Source: Amycolatopsis nalaikhensis (GTDB lineage: Bacteria; Actinomycetota; Actinomycetes; Mycobacteriales; Pseudonocardiaceae). Taken from it: a stretch of DNA of 64,000 nt. How positions within the stretch are numbered: the first letter of the stretch is position 1; each line of letters opens with the position of its first letter. Shown one piece after another: positions 16,500 to 24,457 of this stretch. Both the position numbers and the translations under genes were made by a program. The stretch covers positions 131,501 through 195,500 of the forward strand of contig NZ_CP127173.1 in the NCBI RefSeq assembly GCF_030264295.1, in the 5' to 3' direction. The notes below the pieces were generated by a model. It worked only from the letters and a program-made list of their open reading frames with translations, searched no databases and was not told the origin of the DNA.

Positions 16500-17699
16500 T
16501 CAGCGCCGGGCCGCGGTGATCCCGAGCGCCAGCGGGAACGCGGGGCGGCCACCGAGCAGGTGGGCGCCGGCGGTCTGCAGGATCCGGTCCTGCGCCACGA
16601 TGTGCTGGCACATCGTCGTGGTGTCGCGCAGCCAGCGGTCCAGCGGCGAGGGCCGGTAGATCGCGGTGGTCTGCACCAGGTCGTAGAGCCGGGTGACGAT
16701 CGAGCGGGCGGTGCGGAACGCGTGCCGCCGCGAAAGGGGCAGCGCAGCGCGTTCCCGTGCGGTCAGGTCGTCGAGGGTGCCGCCCGCGGACAGGACTTCG
16801 TGCTGGCGGCGCAGAGCTCCGTAGACCCCTTCGCGGGTCGCGGCGAAGTCGCCTTCACACTCGGCGATGGTGGTCTGCGTGCGGTAGTCGTCCTCGCGGC
16901 CGGCGGCGACGGCGGCGTCGGTGGCGTGGTCGAGGGCGGCGCGGGCGACGCCGAGCGCGACGCCCGGCATGTTCCGCATGTGCACCTCGGGCTGGGCCAG
17001 CGGGCCCGAGCCGCCGCGGACCTCGGCGAAGGTCAGCGTGTGCGCCGCGGGCACGAACACGTCGGTGATCGTGTAGTCGCAGCTGCCGCTGCCCGCGAGC
17101 CCGGTGGTGTGCCACGTGTCGAGGACTTCGACGTCGGCCTTGGGCACCATGAGCAGGATCGAGTCGTGCGGCGACCCGTCGGCACCGGGTTCGGGTTTGC
17201 CGTCGCGGTAGAGGAACGCGCCGGAGACCACCCAGTCGGCGTGCGTGACGCCGCTGCCGAACTGCCAGCGGCCGGTGAGGCGGTAGCCGCCGGGCACGAT
17301 TTCCGCGCGGCCGTTGGGGAACAGCAGCCCCGCGGTCGCCATGTCCAGGCTGGGGAACATCTCCTCGGCGACGGCCGGGTCCAGGAACGACGCGTACAGG
17401 CCGGTGTCCGACCCGATCATCGCGCACCAGCCCGCGCCGGCGTCGCCGTAGGCGAGGGCTTCGATCACTTCGGTCTGCTCGGCGGAGGTGAGCTCGGGGC
17501 CGCCGCGGTCGCGGGAGAAGCCCATCCGGAACACGCCGGTGTCCCGGAGCAGCTCGACCACGTCCGCGGGCAGCCGCCGGGCCCGTTCGATCTCTTCGGC
17601 GCGGTCGCGGAGCACGGGGGCGAGTGCCCGAGCCCGGGCGAGAATGTCCGCGGCGGTACCGGGCGGGCGCACTGGCAACGGCTCGACGACGGTCATCAC
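16500..17699 (-). CDS. Acyl-CoA-dehydrogenase-fold flavin-dependent monooxygenase
   Basis: Group D flavin monooxygenase, 399 residues, with the acyl-CoA dehydrogenase fold but related to HsaA/HpaB-type hydroxylases. Marks: DGSPHDSILLMVPKADVEVL, TWHTTGLAGSGSCDYTI, VFVPAAHT and a C-terminal helical domain with DRWLRDTTTMCQHIVAQDRI, where the late histidine replaces the dehydrogenase catalytic glutamate. Such enzymes use reduced FMN/FAD from a partner, here most likely the flavin reductase that ends the operon. It is the first gene, behind an AT-rich leader; two ATG codons in tandem mark its start. It may hydroxylate a nitrogen or carbon of the scaffold; other dehydrogenase-like reactions are possible. 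Confidence 0.88.
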   Translation of the reverse strand: MMTVVEPLPVRPPGTAADILARARALAPVLRDRAEEIERARRLPADVVELLRDTGVFRMGFSRDRGGPELTSAEQTEVIEALAYGDAGAGWCAMIGSDTGLYASFLDPAVAEEMFPSLDMATAGLLFPNGRAEIVPGGYRLTGRWQFGSGVTHADWVVSGAFLYRDGKPEPGADGSPHDSILLMVPKADVEVLDTWHTTGLAGSGSCDYTITDVFVPAAHTLTFAEVRGGSGPLAQPEVHMRNMPGVALGVARAALDHATDAAVAAGREDDYRTQTTIAECEGDFAATREGVYGALRRQHEVLSAGGTLDDLTARERAALPLSRRHAFRTARSIVTRLYDLVQTTAIYRPSPLDRWLRDTTTMCQHIVAQDRILQTAGAHLLGGRPAFPLALGITAARR

Positions 17700-17830
17700 A
17701 TCACTTCCTTGCGGGTCTACTCGCGGATCGCGGAGTCGGTCCGGCCGCGTGGAAGTGATTCAAGCCATCGGTTTAATTGATGGAAACCATTGTCCGCCAA
17801 GGAAAATCAAAGGGCGCGGAAAATGAAGTA
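17700..17830 (-). promoter_or_regulatory. AT-rich promoter/operator region of the N-N operon
   Basis: The only AT-rich stretch nearby. On the plus strand it contains CCATCGGTTTAATTGATGG (5-bp arms CCATC/GATGG) followed by ATGGAAACCAT, so ATGG/CCAT elements recur in alternating directions at about 17768-17793. The position is right for a transcription start of the ten-gene operon. No confident -35/-10 pair can be named, and no dedicated regulator gene lies in the operon. Confidence 0.45.
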
Positions 17831-17868
17831 GACAGGCCGTGGCGGACCCGGGTCCGCCACGGCCTGTC
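17831..17868 (-). terminator. Terminator after the PEP-mutase-like gene
   Basis: Perfect 17-bp stem GACAGGCCGTGGCGGAC with a 4-base loop CCGG, directly downstream of the gene ending at 17881. It insulates the N-N operon from the gene upstream on the same strand. Confidence 0.8.
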
Positions 17869-17880
17869 TCCCGGGGTGGT

Positions 17881-18699
17881 TCAGCGGGTCACGGCGCTGT
17901 TGACCGCGCCGAAGTCGAGCCCGCCTTCGAGCGCGGTGTAGCTCCCGTGCGCCAGCAGTTCCTTCGCCGCGCGCTCGGCGACGGCGTAGGCCGACTGGGC
18001 GATCGCCGTTCCGACGCTCACCCGCCGCACGCCGACCGCCTCCAGCTCCGCCACGGTCGGGGCGCCCGGCCACACCATGACGTTGACCGGCAACGGGCTT
18101 TCTTTGACGAGCGTGGCCAGCACCTCGAGGTCGATCAGGCCCGGCACGAAGAGGCTGTCCGCGCCCGCGTCGGCATAGGCCTTCGCCCGCGCGACGACGT
18201 CGTCGAAGCGGCCCTCGGGCTCGCCGATGCCGAACAGGAAGACGTCGGTGCGGATGTTGACCCACAACTCGGGCAGCCCGGCTGCCGTCGCCGCGTCGCG
18301 GGCCGCGCGGACCCGCTCGGCCTGGGCCGGGACGTCGTACAGCGGCCCGCCGGGCGCGGTCGAGTCCTCCAGGTTGATCCCGACGGCACCGGCTTCGACG
18401 ATCGCCGTCACGGTCGCGGCGACGTCGTCGTAGCCGCCCTCGATGTCGGCGGTCACCGGCACGTCGACCACGCGCACGATCCGATCGACGAGCGTGGCCA
18501 TCTCCGCGCGCGTCAGGCCGTGGCCGTCGGGGCGGCCCGCCGACCAGGCGACCCCGCCGCTCGTCGTGGCGATCGCCGCGGCACCGGCGCGCGCGATGAT
18601 CGCCGCGCTGGCGGCGTCCCAGGCGTTCGGCAGCACCAGCGTGCTCTCTTCGTGCAGGGCGCGCAGCTTCACCGCGCGCGCTCGCTGGGCACTGTCCAT
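17881..18699 (-). CDS. Isocitrate lyase/PEP mutase-family protein
   Basis: TIM-barrel enzyme of 272 residues, ATG at 18699. Seen: LVLPNAWDAASAAIIARAG, TADIEGGYDD (metal-binding aspartate region), AVGINLEDST, VNIRTDVFL and GADSLFVPGL. The group includes oxaloacetate decarboxylase, 2-methylisocitrate lyase and phosphonate enzymes; the catalytic KKCGH loop of true isocitrate/methylisocitrate lyases is missing, so a C-C lyase of another oxo-acid is more likely. The gene is followed by a strong terminator and preceded by ada-alkA 17 bp away on the same strand, so it may be read from that gene's promoter. Confidence 0.85.
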   Translation of the reverse strand: MDSAQRARAVKLRALHEESTLVLPNAWDAASAAIIARAGAAAIATTSGGVAWSAGRPDGHGLTRAEMATLVDRIVRVVDVPVTADIEGGYDDVAATVTAIVEAGAVGINLEDSTAPGGPLYDVPAQAERVRAARDAATAAGLPELWVNIRTDVFLFGIGEPEGRFDDVVARAKAYADAGADSLFVPGLIDLEVLATLVKESPLPVNVMVWPGAPTVAELEAVGVRRVSVGTAIAQSAYAVAERAAKELLAHGSYTALEGGLDFGAVNSAVTR

Positions 18700-18716
18700 G
18701 GGTTCTCCTCCGGTTT

Positions 18717-20096
18717 TCAAGCGGCCAGCGCGGGTACGCCGGCGGCGATCAGGTGGGACGCGGCGAACGCGCGCCACGGGTGCCAGGCGGCCGCCAGCTG
18801 CGCGCTGTCGTCGAGGATGCCGTTCGCCAGCAACGTCGTGCACAGCGTCCGGTCGGCGGCCGGGAAGGCGTCCGGGTGGCCCAGCCGCAACGCGATCTGC
18901 TGCGCGGTGCTCTGCTCAATCCCGGGCAACGCGGTCAGGGCGGCGGTGAAGTCGGCCAGGCTGACTCCGGGGTCGAGCAGCGATGCGTCCTCGGCCACCG
19001 CGCCGGCGAAGCCCTGCAGGGTCCGGGCGGTCGCCGCGGGCAGCGCCGAGAGATCGGCCCGCGCGAGCGTCTCGGCCGACGGGAAGAGGTGGGTGAGGCC
19101 GTGCTCGAGGCCGGGCACCGGCTGCCCGGCCGTCGTCACGAGCGCGGCCAGCTGCCGCCGGACGCGGTCACGGGCCGACCGCTGGCTCAGCACGGCTTCC
19201 ACCGCGACCTCGAAGTGGCCCCACGCGCCGGGCACCCGCAGCCCGGGACGTTCCCGCAGCAGCGGCCCGAGCACCGGATCGTCGGCGAGCGCGGTCTCGG
19301 CCGGCGCCGTGTCGGCGTCGACGCCGAACATGCGCCCGACGCGGTCGACGATGTGGATCAGGCCTTCCCAGAACGGCATGTGCGCGGTCAGCAGCAGGTG
19401 GTCGTCCCCGCCGCGGGACACCTCGATGACCCCGGCCTCGCCGTCGAGACTGACCGTGCGGCGGTAGACGCCGTCGCGCACCGACTCGACACCCGGCACC
19501 GCGCGCTCGGCCAGGAACGTGCTGAGCGCCTCCCAGTGCAACGGCGGTGCGAACGGCAGCCGCAGCACCAGGCCGCCGTCCGCGGCGAGCCGGTCGGCCT
19601 TGCGGCGCCGGTTGCGCAGCTCGACCGGCGACGCGCGGAAGACCAGCTTCATGTCCCGGTTGAACTGGCGGAGGCTGCCGAACCCGGAGGCGAACGCGAC
19701 GTCGGCGACGGTCAGGTCCGAGTCGTCGAGCAGGCGGCGCGCGAAGTGGGCGCGCCGGGAGCGGGCGAGCTGGTCCGGCGTCACGCCGAGGTGGTCGTGG
19801 AAGAGCCGGCGCAGGTGCCGCGGCGACACCGCCAGCCGCTGGCCCAGCGCCGCCTCGGTGCCGGTGTCCAGCGCCCCGGCGATGATCAGCTGCACCGCGC
19901 GGCAGACGAGGTCGGGCGCGTCGGCGCCGACCGGGCCCGCCACCCGGTACGGGCGGCAGCGCAGGCACGCGCGGAACCCCGCCGCCTCGGCCTCGGCGGC
20001 CAGCTCGAAGGTCCGCACGTTCTCGGCGAGCGGCTTCGCCCCGCACCCGGGACGACAGTAGATACCGGTCGTGACCACGGCCGAAAAAGTCGTCAT
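18717..20096 (-). CDS. Ada/AlkA fusion: regulator and 3-methyladenine DNA glycosylase
   Basis: DNA alkylation repair protein of 459 residues. Residues 1-50 are the Ada metal-binding domain with the four cysteines in IYCRPGC and CLRCRP, where one cysteine takes a methyl group from phosphotriesters. Residues about 65-165 are an AraC-type double HTH (VADVAFASGFGSLRQFNRDM). From about 175 to the end is AlkA: VEAVLSQRSARDRVRRQLA, the helix-hairpin-helix LTALPGIEQSTAQQIALR, and FPAADRTL with the catalytic Asp position of E. coli AlkA. There is no O6-methylguanine methyltransferase domain. The methylated form probably activates its own and linked genes; sites at 20130 and 20181 are candidates. Confidence 0.95.
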   Translation of the reverse strand: MTTFSAVVTTGIYCRPGCGAKPLAENVRTFELAAEAEAAGFRACLRCRPYRVAGPVGADAPDLVCRAVQLIIAGALDTGTEAALGQRLAVSPRHLRRLFHDHLGVTPDQLARSRRAHFARRLLDDSDLTVADVAFASGFGSLRQFNRDMKLVFRASPVELRNRRRKADRLAADGGLVLRLPFAPPLHWEALSTFLAERAVPGVESVRDGVYRRTVSLDGEAGVIEVSRGGDDHLLLTAHMPFWEGLIHIVDRVGRMFGVDADTAPAETALADDPVLGPLLRERPGLRVPGAWGHFEVAVEAVLSQRSARDRVRRQLAALVTTAGQPVPGLEHGLTHLFPSAETLARADLSALPAATARTLQGFAGAVAEDASLLDPGVSLADFTAALTALPGIEQSTAQQIALRLGHPDAFPAADRTLCTTLLANGILDDSAQLAAAWHPWRAFAASHLIAAGVPALAA

Positions 20097-20129
20097 GCCC
20101 CAGGTGTAGGCGATCGGGTGCGGCGGGCG

Positions 20130-20146
20130 CTAGCCAGATCCGGACA
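20130..20146 (-). promoter_or_regulatory. TGTCCG-type motif, copy B
   Basis: Minus strand TGTCCGGATCTGGCTAG, ending 33 bp before the ada-alkA ATG, the same distance as copy A before the radical SAM gene. With copy C it forms a 13-bp perfect inverted repeat (CCAGATCCGGACA, 34 bp, TGTCCGGATCTGG), one copy for each of two divergent genes. Confidence 0.6.
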
Positions 20147-20180
20147 TGACCGCGGCAGGTGCGCACCTGGCGAGAAGACG

Positions 20181-20197
20181 TGTCCGGATCTGGCCGG
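20181..20197 (+). promoter_or_regulatory. TGTCCG-type motif, copy C
   Basis: TGTCCGGATCTGGCCGG, facing the small monooxygenase gene and ending 80 bp before its ATG. Candidate activator site shared with ada-alkA. Confidence 0.5.
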
Positions 20198-20277
20198 ACG
20201 TCGCCGGGGACGCCCGGCAGGGTGGGTCCCGACCGGCGGCGCGCCGAGCGCGCACCGCACTACAGAGAGGTTTCCCC

Positions 20278-20574
20278 ATGCTGGCGAAGGTGTTCCCGAT
20301 CCCCCTCAAGCCGGGCAAGCAGGCCGAGGCCGAGCGGCTCGTCCACGAGTTCGCGCCGCTCGGCCCCGGGCAGGAGGACGGCACCGTGTCCTTCCGCGTC
20401 TACCGCGACCCCGCCAAGCCGGACTACCTGCTGTTCGTCGAGCACTTCGCCGACCAGGCCGCCTACGACGCCCACACCGGTTCCGCCGCGTACCGGGAAC
20501 TGATCTCGGGCCGGTTCGCCGACTTGATCACGGAATTCGTGGAAATCGACCACGAGCTGGTCGTCAGCCACTGA
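20278..20574 (+). CDS. Small antibiotic-biosynthesis-monooxygenase-like protein
   Basis: A protein of 98 residues with the dimeric alpha/beta barrel of the ABM family: FPIPLKPGKQAEAERLVHEF, GTVSFRVYRDPAKPDYLLFV and EHFADQAAYDAHTGSAAYREL. Members oxygenate quinol-like substrates without cofactor or act as quinone or haem-binding factors; the exact role is unknown. ATG at 20278 behind GAGAGG. Divergent from ada-alkA, with a facing TGTCCG motif. A hairpin follows it, so it is probably a single-gene transcript. Confidence 0.85.
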   Translation: MLAKVFPIPLKPGKQAEAERLVHEFAPLGPGQEDGTVSFRVYRDPAKPDYLLFVEHFADQAAYDAHTGSAAYRELISGRFADLITEFVEIDHELVVSH

Positions 20575-20585
20575 TTTCCGCGAAA

Positions 20586-20619
20586 CCGGCCGGATGCAGC
20601 AACGGCTGCGTCCGGCCGG
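20586..20619 (+). terminator. Hairpin terminator
   Basis: 15-bp stem, CCGGCCGGATGCAGC pairing with GCTGCGTCCGGCCGG (one G-T pair), loop of 4, starting 12 bp after the stop of the small monooxygenase. The following 180 bp up to 20799 hold no gene and are leader or promoter for the transporter. Confidence 0.75.
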
Positions 20620-20799
20620 GCGCGGGTATCACCGATTCCGCGACAACCGCGTCACTCTCCGAACTGTGACGTGCCCCGAATTGATTTTCCGGCGGGGACA
20701 ACTCTCCCGGTCAACCGGCCAGGCCGCTGCAATGGAGAAGCGGGCACCGGCGAATCACGGTGCCGCGCTCCCTTTCGCAAGCCACCTGGAGGCTCGGCC

Positions 20800-22014
20800 G
20801 TGACCACCACCGAAAAACCCGCCGGCGTACTGGCCGTGCTGCGCCGGACGCCGACGCCGGTGCGCTCCCTGCTCGGCGGAGTGCTCGTCAACCAGCTCGG
20901 CGCGTTCGTGCAGACGTTCATGGTGCTGTACCTGGTCTTCCGCGGGTTCTCCGCCGGACAGGCCGGGATCGCCATCGCCGCCTACAGCGTCGGCTCGGTG
21001 CTCGGCGGCCTGGCGGGCGGGGAGCTGGTGCACCGCATCGGCCCGCGCGCCACCATCGTCACGGCCATGTTCGGCTCGGCCGCGGTCCTCGCCGTCGTCC
21101 CGCTGTTCGCCCGCCCCGGGATGCTCGTCCCGCTGGCCGCCGCGCTGCTGCTCGCCGGGCTCGCGACCCAGAGCTACCGGCCCGCCGCGGCCGTCCTGCT
21201 CAGCGAACTGATGCCCGACAGCGACCGCGTGATGGGCTTTTCGATGATGCGGATCGCCCTCAACCTCGGCGCGGCGCTCAGCCCGCTGGTCGCGGCCGGG
21301 CTGATCCTCCTCGACTGGAACCTCCTGCTGTGGTTCGACGCGGCGACCGCGTTGCTCTACGCGGTGCTGGCGATCCGGCTGCTGCCCGACCACCGCGTCG
21401 AGCGGGAAGCCCCGGCCGAGGGCCGCACGCGCGGCGCGTACGCGACCCTGGTGCGGGACGGGCGGTTCTGGTTCTTCCTGGCCTCGGTGCTGATCGGGTC
21501 GGTCATCTACGTCCAGTACACCGTCGCGCTGCCGCTGAAGATCAGCGCCGAAGGCCACCCGACCTGGCTCTACAGCGCCGTGCTCGTGACCGCGTCGGCC
21601 GTGCTCATCCTGTGCGAGCTGAAGATCACCGCCTACGTCACGCGCTGGCCGGGCCACGTCGCCGCCACCGCGGGCACGGTGCTGATGGGCCTCGGCGTCG
21701 CCGGCTTCGGGCTCAGCGGCGGTTCGGCCGTCGCGCTCGTCGTGTGCACGGTGGTGTTCGTCTTCGGGATCATGGTCAACGGGCCGACGATGTTCGCCTA
21801 CCCGTCGACGTTCCCCGCGCCCGTCAAAGCCCGCTACATCAGTGCCCACCAGGCGACTTTCGGCCTGGGCATGGCACTCGGCCCGCTGTTCGGCGTCGCC
21901 GCGTGGGTCGCGCTGGGCAACGGCGTCTGGTGGCTCTGCGGCGCGCTCGGCCTGGTGGCGGCGTTGTGCGCGCTGCTCGGGATGACCGCACCCAGGCCCC
22001 GCCCCGCCGCCTGA
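20800..22014 (+). CDS. MFS transporter, 12-helix type
   Basis: Major facilitator exporter of 404 residues; GTG start at 20800 after CTGGAGG. Helices are dense and regular; LVHRIGPRATIVTAM resembles motif A between helices 2 and 3, SYRPAAAVLLSELMPDSDR and NLGAALSPLVAAGLIL follow, and a central loop REAPAEGRTRGAYATLV divides the halves. The architecture resembles the MdtH/YqjV group of drug efflux proteins. Location between the N-N operon and an NB-ARC regulator makes it a candidate exporter of a secondary metabolite, but nothing ties it to a particular substrate. The two hairpin repeats after it probably end its transcript. Confidence 0.92.
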   Translation: MTTTEKPAGVLAVLRRTPTPVRSLLGGVLVNQLGAFVQTFMVLYLVFRGFSAGQAGIAIAAYSVGSVLGGLAGGELVHRIGPRATIVTAMFGSAAVLAVVPLFARPGMLVPLAAALLLAGLATQSYRPAAAVLLSELMPDSDRVMGFSMMRIALNLGAALSPLVAAGLILLDWNLLLWFDAATALLYAVLAIRLLPDHRVEREAPAEGRTRGAYATLVRDGRFWFFLASVLIGSVIYVQYTVALPLKISAEGHPTWLYSAVLVTASAVLILCELKITAYVTRWPGHVAATAGTVLMGLGVAGFGLSGGSAVALVVCTVVFVFGIMVNGPTMFAYPSTFPAPVKARYISAHQATFGLGMALGPLFGVAAWVALGNGVWWLCGALGLVAALCALLGMTAPRPRPAA

Positions 22015-22040
22015 CCGCCCCAGCCCGCCGGCCGGCCGTG

Positions 22041-22117
22041 CTGAAGGGGACGTTGCTCTCGTCTGACGCGCTGAAGGGTCCTTTCCTCGCACCTCGTGGG
22101 AGGAAAGGACCCTTCAG
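22041..22117. repeat. CTGAAGGG repeat element with perfect hairpin
   Basis: CTGAAGGG occurs at 22041 and again at 22071, where CTGAAGGGTCCTTTCCTC is followed, after an 11-base loop, by its exact complement at 22100-22117. The 18-bp perfect stem can act as a bidirectional terminator. From memory, elements of this kind recur in Amycolatopsis intergenic regions, so it may be a dispersed palindromic repeat; that needs a genome search. Confidence 0.7.
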
Positions 22118-22311
22118 CCCGCGTCGGCCGGACCGCCCCACCCGTGGCCGGTCGAGCTTTTTCCACGATTCACTCCAGTGCCGTAAATAAGCACCCTGAA
22201 TTGATCGACAATGCGTCATAAATGCAACCCGAACGGGGCAACGAGACCGCCATGCAGCGGAAGAGGCACCCGCCGGAATCAGCGACGCTGAGTGAGTGAG
22301 GGGAGTCAACC
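22118..22311 (+). promoter_or_regulatory. AT-rich leader of the NB-ARC regulator
   Basis: About 190 bp without a gene. The part from 22180 to 22240 is AT-rich for this genome (AATTGATCGACAATGCGTCA and TAAATGCA), which suggests a promoter. A ribosome site GAGGGGAG lies 9 bp before the ATG at 22312. Confidence 0.4.
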
Positions 22312-23637
22312 ATGGGCAGACCGGAAAAACCCGTCAACAGCTCCGGCGGCGTCGCCACCCAGTTCGCGCGCGAATTGCGTGAGCTGCGCGCGCGGGCCGG
22401 AAACCCGACCTACCGGGAAATGGCCCGATCGGCCATGTTCTCGTCGTCGGTGCTCTCCAGTGACGCCAGCGGCAACCGGATGCCGTCCCTGCAGGTGACA
22501 CTGGCGTTCGTCGCCGCGTGCGGGGGCGACGACGAGGCGTGGCGAAGGCACTGGCACGCCGCCACGAGCGGCTATGCGCAGCCCTCCCCGCCGGGAGGGC
22601 GCCCGCGAAGACCGTCGCTGTTCCAGCGGCGAGGTGGGGCACCGCCGCACCAGCTGCCGCCGCGGCCACGGGGGTTCACCGGGCGGCTGACCGAACTGGC
22701 GTGGCTGCGCGCCCCCGGCGACACGCCGCGGGTGATCAGCGGACCGGCCGGGGTCGGCAAGAGCGACCTCGTGTTGTTCCACGCCCACGCCATCGCCGCG
22801 GAAATGACCGACGGGCAGCTCTACGCCGACCTCGGGGGCCTGCGCCACGGCGGCGGGGTCCGCCCGACCCCCGAGGCCGCCGACGTCCTCGACGGCTTCC
22901 TGCGCGCCCTCGGCGTCGGCGAGGACCAGCTCGCCGGCACGCTCGACCACCGCGCCGGGCTCTACCGCACGCTCCTGGCCGAACGACGGCTCCTGGTGCT
23001 GCTCGACAACGTCCAAGACGAACACCAGGTGCGGCCCCTGCTCGGCGAGACGACCACGAGCACGACCCTGCTCGTCAGCCGCAAGCGCCTGCTGGGCCTG
23101 CGCGACGTCGAGCGGTTGCAGCTGACACCGTTGTCGCGCGGCGATTCGATCGCGATGATCACCGCGGCGCTGCCACAGCTGGCCACCACCGCGGGCCACG
23201 ACTGCGACCGGCTCGCCGAGCTGTGCGGCGACCTACCGCTCGCGCTCGACCTCGCGGTCCGCAAGATCGCTTCGCGGCCCCGGCTGACGCTGCGGCGGGT
23301 CGTCGAGGAGTGGCGCCTGAACCGCAACACCGTCGACTGGCTGTGCGTCGGCGACCTGTCCCTGCGGCAGTCGCTGGAGTCCGCCTACCGCACGTTGAGC
23401 CCGCCCGCGCGCGAGCTGCTGGCCGAGCTGGCCCGCTCCCCGGACGGCGCGCTGGACTGCCTGCCCGCGGACCAGGAAGAGCTGGCCGAGGAAATCGCCG
23501 ACGCGGGTCTGCTCACCCACGGCGACCCGTACCTCGACGGGCACGGCCTGCCGCCGCCCGTGCGCGACTTCGTGCTCGGCGTCGTCGAGCCCCGCGGACA
23601 CGACTTCTCGGCCATGGCCGGGCCCGTGTCCGCCTGA
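22312..23637 (+). CDS. HTH/NB-ARC (STAND-type) regulatory ATPase
   Basis: Regulator of 441 residues. Residues about 15-85 form a small helical DNA-binding or signalling domain (FARELRELRARAGNPTYREM, resembling XRE-type domains of actinobacterial STAND proteins). From residue 120: FTGRLTELAWL, Walker A ISGPAGVGKSDLVL, Walker B LLVLLDNVQ, then LLVSRKRLLGL and the GLPLA-like CGDLPLALDLAV of NB-ARC ATPases, and a short winged helix. No SARP domain and no C-terminal TPR repeats, so it is shorter than AfsR relatives. Such proteins often act as switches for secondary metabolism. It is followed by a true terminator. Confidence 0.9.
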   Translation: MGRPEKPVNSSGGVATQFARELRELRARAGNPTYREMARSAMFSSSVLSSDASGNRMPSLQVTLAFVAACGGDDEAWRRHWHAATSGYAQPSPPGGRPRRPSLFQRRGGAPPHQLPPRPRGFTGRLTELAWLRAPGDTPRVISGPAGVGKSDLVLFHAHAIAAEMTDGQLYADLGGLRHGGGVRPTPEAADVLDGFLRALGVGEDQLAGTLDHRAGLYRTLLAERRLLVLLDNVQDEHQVRPLLGETTTSTTLLVSRKRLLGLRDVERLQLTPLSRGDSIAMITAALPQLATTAGHDCDRLAELCGDLPLALDLAVRKIASRPRLTLRRVVEEWRLNRNTVDWLCVGDLSLRQSLESAYRTLSPPARELLAELARSPDGALDCLPADQEELAEEIADAGLLTHGDPYLDGHGLPPPVRDFVLGVVEPRGHDFSAMAGPVSA

Positions 23638-23645
23638 CGCTCTCG

Positions 23646-23684
23646 ACGGGACGGTTCCGGCAATGACGCCACCGTCCCGTTTTT
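23646..23684 (+). terminator. Rho-independent terminator
   Basis: Stem ACGGGACGGT / ACCGTCCCGT (10 bp) with a 15-base loop and a run of five T at 23680-23684. It ends the NB-ARC regulator transcript. Confidence 0.85.
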
Positions 23685-23739
23685 GCTGCCCGCAAACGGT
23701 TTTTCGCGGTTCCGCGTCTCCCCGGCTGCGGGTTTTTGA

Positions 23740-23756
23740 TTGTCCTTTCCGGACAA
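23740..23756 (+). promoter_or_regulatory. Inverted repeat before the membrane protein gene
   Basis: TTGTCC-TTTCC-GGACAA, perfect 6-bp arms, about 70 bp before the ATG at 23825. Position fits an operator; the regulator is unknown. Confidence 0.4.
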
Positions 23757-23824
23757 GGGTCCCAGCCAACCGCGCGATCACCTGTAATCAGCGGAGAACC
23801 CGGTTTTCGCTGGAAGGACAGGAC

Positions 23825-24409
23825 ATGCTCGACAACGGCACCCCCGTACGGATCCCGGAACCCGAACGGCCGTCGCGCGTGGTGACGAAGCCGAGCGATT
23901 TCCGACCCTACCCGGCGCTGCTCACGATGGCTGCTTCGATCATGCTGCTCCTGGGCGCGTTCTGGCTGTCGAGCCGGCTGCGCCCGAGCCCGCTGTGGCA
24001 CGACATCGCGTTGTTCACCCACCTCGCCTCGCTCGTCGTGGGGCTCGGCGCGGTGCTCGTCGCCGACTGGTTCTTCGCGCTGTGGGCGTTCCGGCGCACG
24101 ACGTTCGCCGAAGCCGTGCGCAGTTCGTCGCGGCTGCACCTGCTGGTGTGGGCCGGGTTGACCGGGCTCGTCGCGAGCGGCGCGCTGCTCGAGGCCGACC
24201 TCGGCTCCCCCGCGACCGTCGTGAAGCTCGGGCTCGTGGCCGCCCTGACCGTCAACGGCGTGCACGTCATGGGGCTGGGCAAGCGGATGTCGGGCGTCGA
24301 GGGCCCGGTGCCGGCGGGCCTGCTGATCCGCGGCGGCCTCGCCACCGCGGTGTCGCAGCTGTGCTGGTGGGGCGCGGTCGTCATCGGCTTCCTGAACGCG
24401 AACCGCTGA
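23825..24409 (+). CDS. Hypothetical membrane protein, five helices
   Basis: Not recognised. 194 residues from ATG at 23825, chosen because GAAGGACAGG precedes it and the bases further upstream are non-coding in character. A proline-rich cytoplasmic start (IPEPERPSRVV) is followed by hydrophobic segments at about residues 35-55, 65-90, 103-122, 128-145 and 168-190. WHDIALFTHLASLVVG and WADWFF-like residues resemble small heme- or quinone-associated integral proteins, but no ligand motif is firm. It lies between the NB-ARC regulator and a 48-residue peptide gene on the same strand. Confidence 0.8.
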   Translation: MLDNGTPVRIPEPERPSRVVTKPSDFRPYPALLTMAASIMLLLGAFWLSSRLRPSPLWHDIALFTHLASLVVGLGAVLVADWFFALWAFRRTTFAEAVRSSSRLHLLVWAGLTGLVASGALLEADLGSPATVVKLGLVAALTVNGVHVMGLGKRMSGVEGPVPAGLLIRGGLATAVSQLCWWGAVVIGFLNANR

Positions 24410-24457
24410 CGGGAACCGCCACCGTGTCCCTCCTCGCTGCCGCCGCCGCGGCGAAGC

